From: CAYPPG01 sp964412555
GTDB lineage: Bacteria > Hinthialibacterota > Hinthialibacteria > Hinthialibacterales > Hinthialibacteraceae
Direction of reading: 5' to 3'
DNA length: 25,193 nt
NCBI GenBank assembly: GCA_964412555.1
Contig: CAYPPG010000086.1
Location: forward strand, 1 to 25,193
Each line of letters begins with the position of its first letter. The first letter of the stretch is position 1. The position numbers and the translations under genes were made by a program. Shown in pieces: positions 23,471 through 25,193 of the stretch. The notes below the pieces were generated by a model. The model made no database searches. It saw only the letters and a list, made by a program, of their open reading frames with translations, and had not been told where the DNA came from.

Positions 23471-23704
23471 TTATTGCAGCATATTCTTAATCTCTTCAAC
23501 GGCGGGTATTTTTCCCATCGTTTTCACGGTTCCGTCGATCACCAACGCTGGTGTGGTCATCACGCCGAACTTCATGATTTCTCCGATATCCGTGACTTTT
23601 TCGATTTCAAAGGCGATGTCCATTTGAGAAGCCGCTTGTTTCGTTTGTTCTGTCAGTTTTTGACATTTGGGACAGCCCGTCCCGAGAATTTGAATTTTCT
23701 TCAT
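23471..23704 (-). CDS. Small thioredoxin/glutaredoxin-like protein (TM0996/MTH895 type, CPKC)
   Basis: The 77-residue single-domain protein begins MKKIQILGTGCPKCQKLTEQ, with the redox pair Cys11/Cys14, and has the cis-Pro in VMTTPALVIDG. These very small thioredoxins are common in anaerobes, often next to DGC-domain or permease genes. The ATG at 23704 has GGAGG six bases upstream, so the 19-codon longer frame is rejected. It could serve as reductant of ArsC or of the DGC protein; this is inference from context. Confidence 0.9.
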   Translation of the reverse strand: MKKIQILGTGCPKCQKLTEQTKQAASQMDIAFEIEKVTDIGEIMKFGVMTTPALVIDGTVKTMGKIPAVEEIKNMLQ

Positions 23705-23808
23705 GATAAACCTCCATCTACTAAATTTTTCGTCAGATTTTTCCTGTAAGCCGGTTTCCATCCATTCGATGCCGCGTAAGCATCACATCGATGCCGATCT
23801 AAAGTTTG

Positions 23809-25193
23809 TTAATGGAGTTTAGATTTATGAGAATACACTTCCAATGGATGTTCTTTTTCCATCTCGGTTTTTCTCATTTGTCCATGTATCCAAAACAGAG
23901 AACCGGGAAATCGTCCGGGGCGAAGATGCACGTTATAAACATGCCAGATTACAATGGCCAGGAAAGCAAGCAGAGCTTCATGCGCATGGGCCTCCTTGAA
24001 AGAATTAAACAAAGTTGGTCCGGCCGTGGGAAAAATTAACGTTACCACTTCTGGGAACCACATCCCCAATCCGGTTATTCCCATGATGATACATCCCCAA
24101 AAAACCGCCCAATAATCAAATTTTTCGAAATAAGTAAACCGCCCGAATTGCGGTCTTTCGTTTCGCTTGCCTACAAACCACCGGATATTTTCATAAAAAT
24201 CGGTGAAATCTTTTTTCCGCGGTACCATCGCCACAAAATCACGGCGTCCTTCGGGATGAACAACAATGTAGACAAAATGGTAGACACAAGTAAATAATAA
24301 CAATGTGCCTCCTATTCGGTGAATCACCCGCCAAAAATCCACTCCCCCCAACGCTGCAGTCAAAGCCGCAGCCCATTGAGCACCAGGATATCGAAGTCCC
24401 CACAGGAATATGGCTGAAAGAAATAAAACCAGCACACTGATCATTAAAAGGAAATGTTGGGTCAGTAGATGGGTATTGAATCGTTGCATCATTTCTTGGT
24501 TATCCTCACGGCCATTCAACGAAGCAGCTCTGCGCCGGGCGATAAAGTCAAATAGGATATGTAAGATTAAACCGGTCATCACCAGGATCACCAGCCACTG
24601 GAAGAAAGCAGCTACCCAGCCAACAATACCCTCATACTGTGGGGGGCGTCCTTGGTAGCCCATCAATTCATATTGCGGTTTGACTACAGGTTTGCCGTCT
24701 TGATCAAATGGGCGTTCAAATGCGCTTGCAAAGAAAAAATGTGATTCGGGTGCATGGCAATCAGTGCAGCCATTGGATCCAAGCGCGGATTCTGCCGGAT
24801 AGATGTCATGGCTGTATTTATGCGTATTTCCATAAGCGGATGCTTCCCATTCATGGATGGGGATTTCCCGGTATTCCGTCCCTGATGAATACACCCTGTT
24901 ATCTATTACCCACACAACCTTTTTGCCTTCCATCGGATACTTGATATTCGTAAGCATCTCAGAAACAGAAGCGATTAAGGCGTCGATTTCTTCCGGCGTA
25001 TTCACTTCGGGAACAAGATCGTCATTATCATCTTTGATTTTCGCTAATTCAGCGTATTTATCCGGATCGGTTTGATGCTCGGTCCACATTTTGTATACAT
25101 CAGACATCTTGGGCTGCATCAAACCTTGTTGGCCTTCCACTTCAATTCCAGGCCAAGCGCTATGGACGCGATTGACCGGATAGATTTTTTCCT
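23809..25193 (-). CDS. C-terminal part of a c-haem / cytochrome b fusion protein (5' end outside window)
   Basis: The frame stays open to the right edge, so the gene begins outside the window; the first visible residues are EKIYPVNRVHSAWPGIEVEG. The first 155 or so visible residues are periplasmic and carry one c-type haem site, CTDCH, with further haem sites likely in the missing part. A cytochrome b561-type membrane domain of about five helices follows, with histidines in LLTQHFLLM, RVIHRIGG, VYHFVYIVVH, AHAHEALLA and VIWHVYNVH as probable haem ligands. It probably moves electrons between the quinone pool and a periplasmic acceptor or donor. The GTG at 25140 is only an internal codon. Confidence 0.85.
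   Translation of the reverse strand, partial: EKIYPVNRVHSAWPGIEVEGQQGLMQPKMSDVYKMWTEHQTDPDKYAELAKIKDDNDDLVPEVNTPEEIDALIASVSEMLTNIKYPMEGKKVVWVIDNRVYSSGTEYREIPIHEWEASAYGNTHKYSHDIYPAESALGSNGCTDCHAPESHFFFASAFERPFDQDGKPVVKPQYELMGYQGRPPQYEGIVGWVAAFFQWLVILVMTGLILHILFDFIARRRAASLNGREDNQEMMQRFNTHLLTQHFLLMISVLVLFLSAIFLWGLRYPGAQWAAALTAALGGVDFWRVIHRIGGTLLLFTCVYHFVYIVVHPEGRRDFVAMVPRKKDFTDFYENIRWFVGKRNERPQFGRFTYFEKFDYWAVFWGCIIMGITGLGMWFPEVVTLIFPTAGPTLFNSFKEAHAHEALLAFLAIVIWHVYNVHLRPGRFPGSLFWIHGQMRKTEMEKEHPLEVYSHKSKLH

Noticed and set aside
23750..23808. Two CGGCATCGA direct repeats between the cytochrome and small thioredoxin genes
   Set aside because: Nine-base repeats this short can arise by chance and match no promoter or operator spacing that I can support.
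1..25193. tRNA, rRNA, CRISPR arrays or phage genes
   Set aside because: No cloverleaf-like segment, no evenly spaced repeats and no phage or Cas-like protein was seen.

Overview
The window reads as accessory chromosome from a Gram-negative bacterium, because it carries TolC, RND, an outer-membrane lipoprotein signal and periplasmic sensor and redox proteins. The lifestyle looks anaerobic or metal-respiring, given the multihaem c / cytochrome b protein, DsrE, DGC-domain and CcdA/thioredoxin modules. A deltaproteobacterium or an uncultured phylum with similar gene content would fit, but no marker here fixes the taxon. Nearly every gene is on the minus strand. The exceptions are one methyltransferase and prfC (17.8-20.2 kb), which are on the plus strand.

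Layout: (1) 1-48 looks like an insertion-sequence end that cuts off a Na+/Ca2+ exchanger gene after 139 codons. (2) 698-3373 holds two SAM methyltransferases, a DsrE-like protein and a nucleoside phosphorylase. (3) 3528-5624 is an acetolactate synthase large-subunit gene preceded by a promoter, a 34-residue valine-rich leader peptide and an intrinsic terminator that can be replaced by an antiterminator. This is a complete transcription attenuator not listed among long ORFs. (4) 5744-5797 is a relic copy of the end of the ABC permease gene found at 13.1 kb. (5) 5884-15395 is one dense minus-strand operon: promoter with a palindromic operator over the -10 box, arsR-type repressor, a 49-residue Cys-rich protein, ABC ATPase, ABC-2 permease, ECF sigma factor, zinc-finger anti-sigma, CnrX-like periplasmic metal sensor, TolC-like lipoprotein, membrane-fusion protein and RND pump. 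Most genes overlap by ATGA or similar.

(6) 15456-17531 is an arsenic resistance operon (ArsR with the ELCVC site, thioredoxin-type ArsC, Acr3) under a near-consensus promoter. (7) 17855-20199 (+) is a zinc-ribbon methyltransferase and peptide release factor 3. (8) 20280-23704 is a thiol-redox cassette: ArsF-like CPTC protein, CcdA-like transporter, a SurA-like/thioredoxin fusion with a CCGP active site, a CIPC thioredoxin, a DGC-domain protein and a small CPKC thioredoxin. (9) 23809 to the right edge is the C-terminal part of a c-haem/cytochrome b protein that starts outside the window.

Taken together, 5.9-23.7 kb looks like a metal/metalloid defence island. It has cytoplasmic sensing (two ArsR types), periplasmic sensing (ECF/anti-sigma/CnrX), reduction and export of arsenic, two further exporters of unknown substrate, and a membrane-to-periplasm thiol relay. 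The strongest new observations are the ilv attenuator, the doubly regulated ABC+RND operon with its Cys-rich small protein, and the CCGP fusion.
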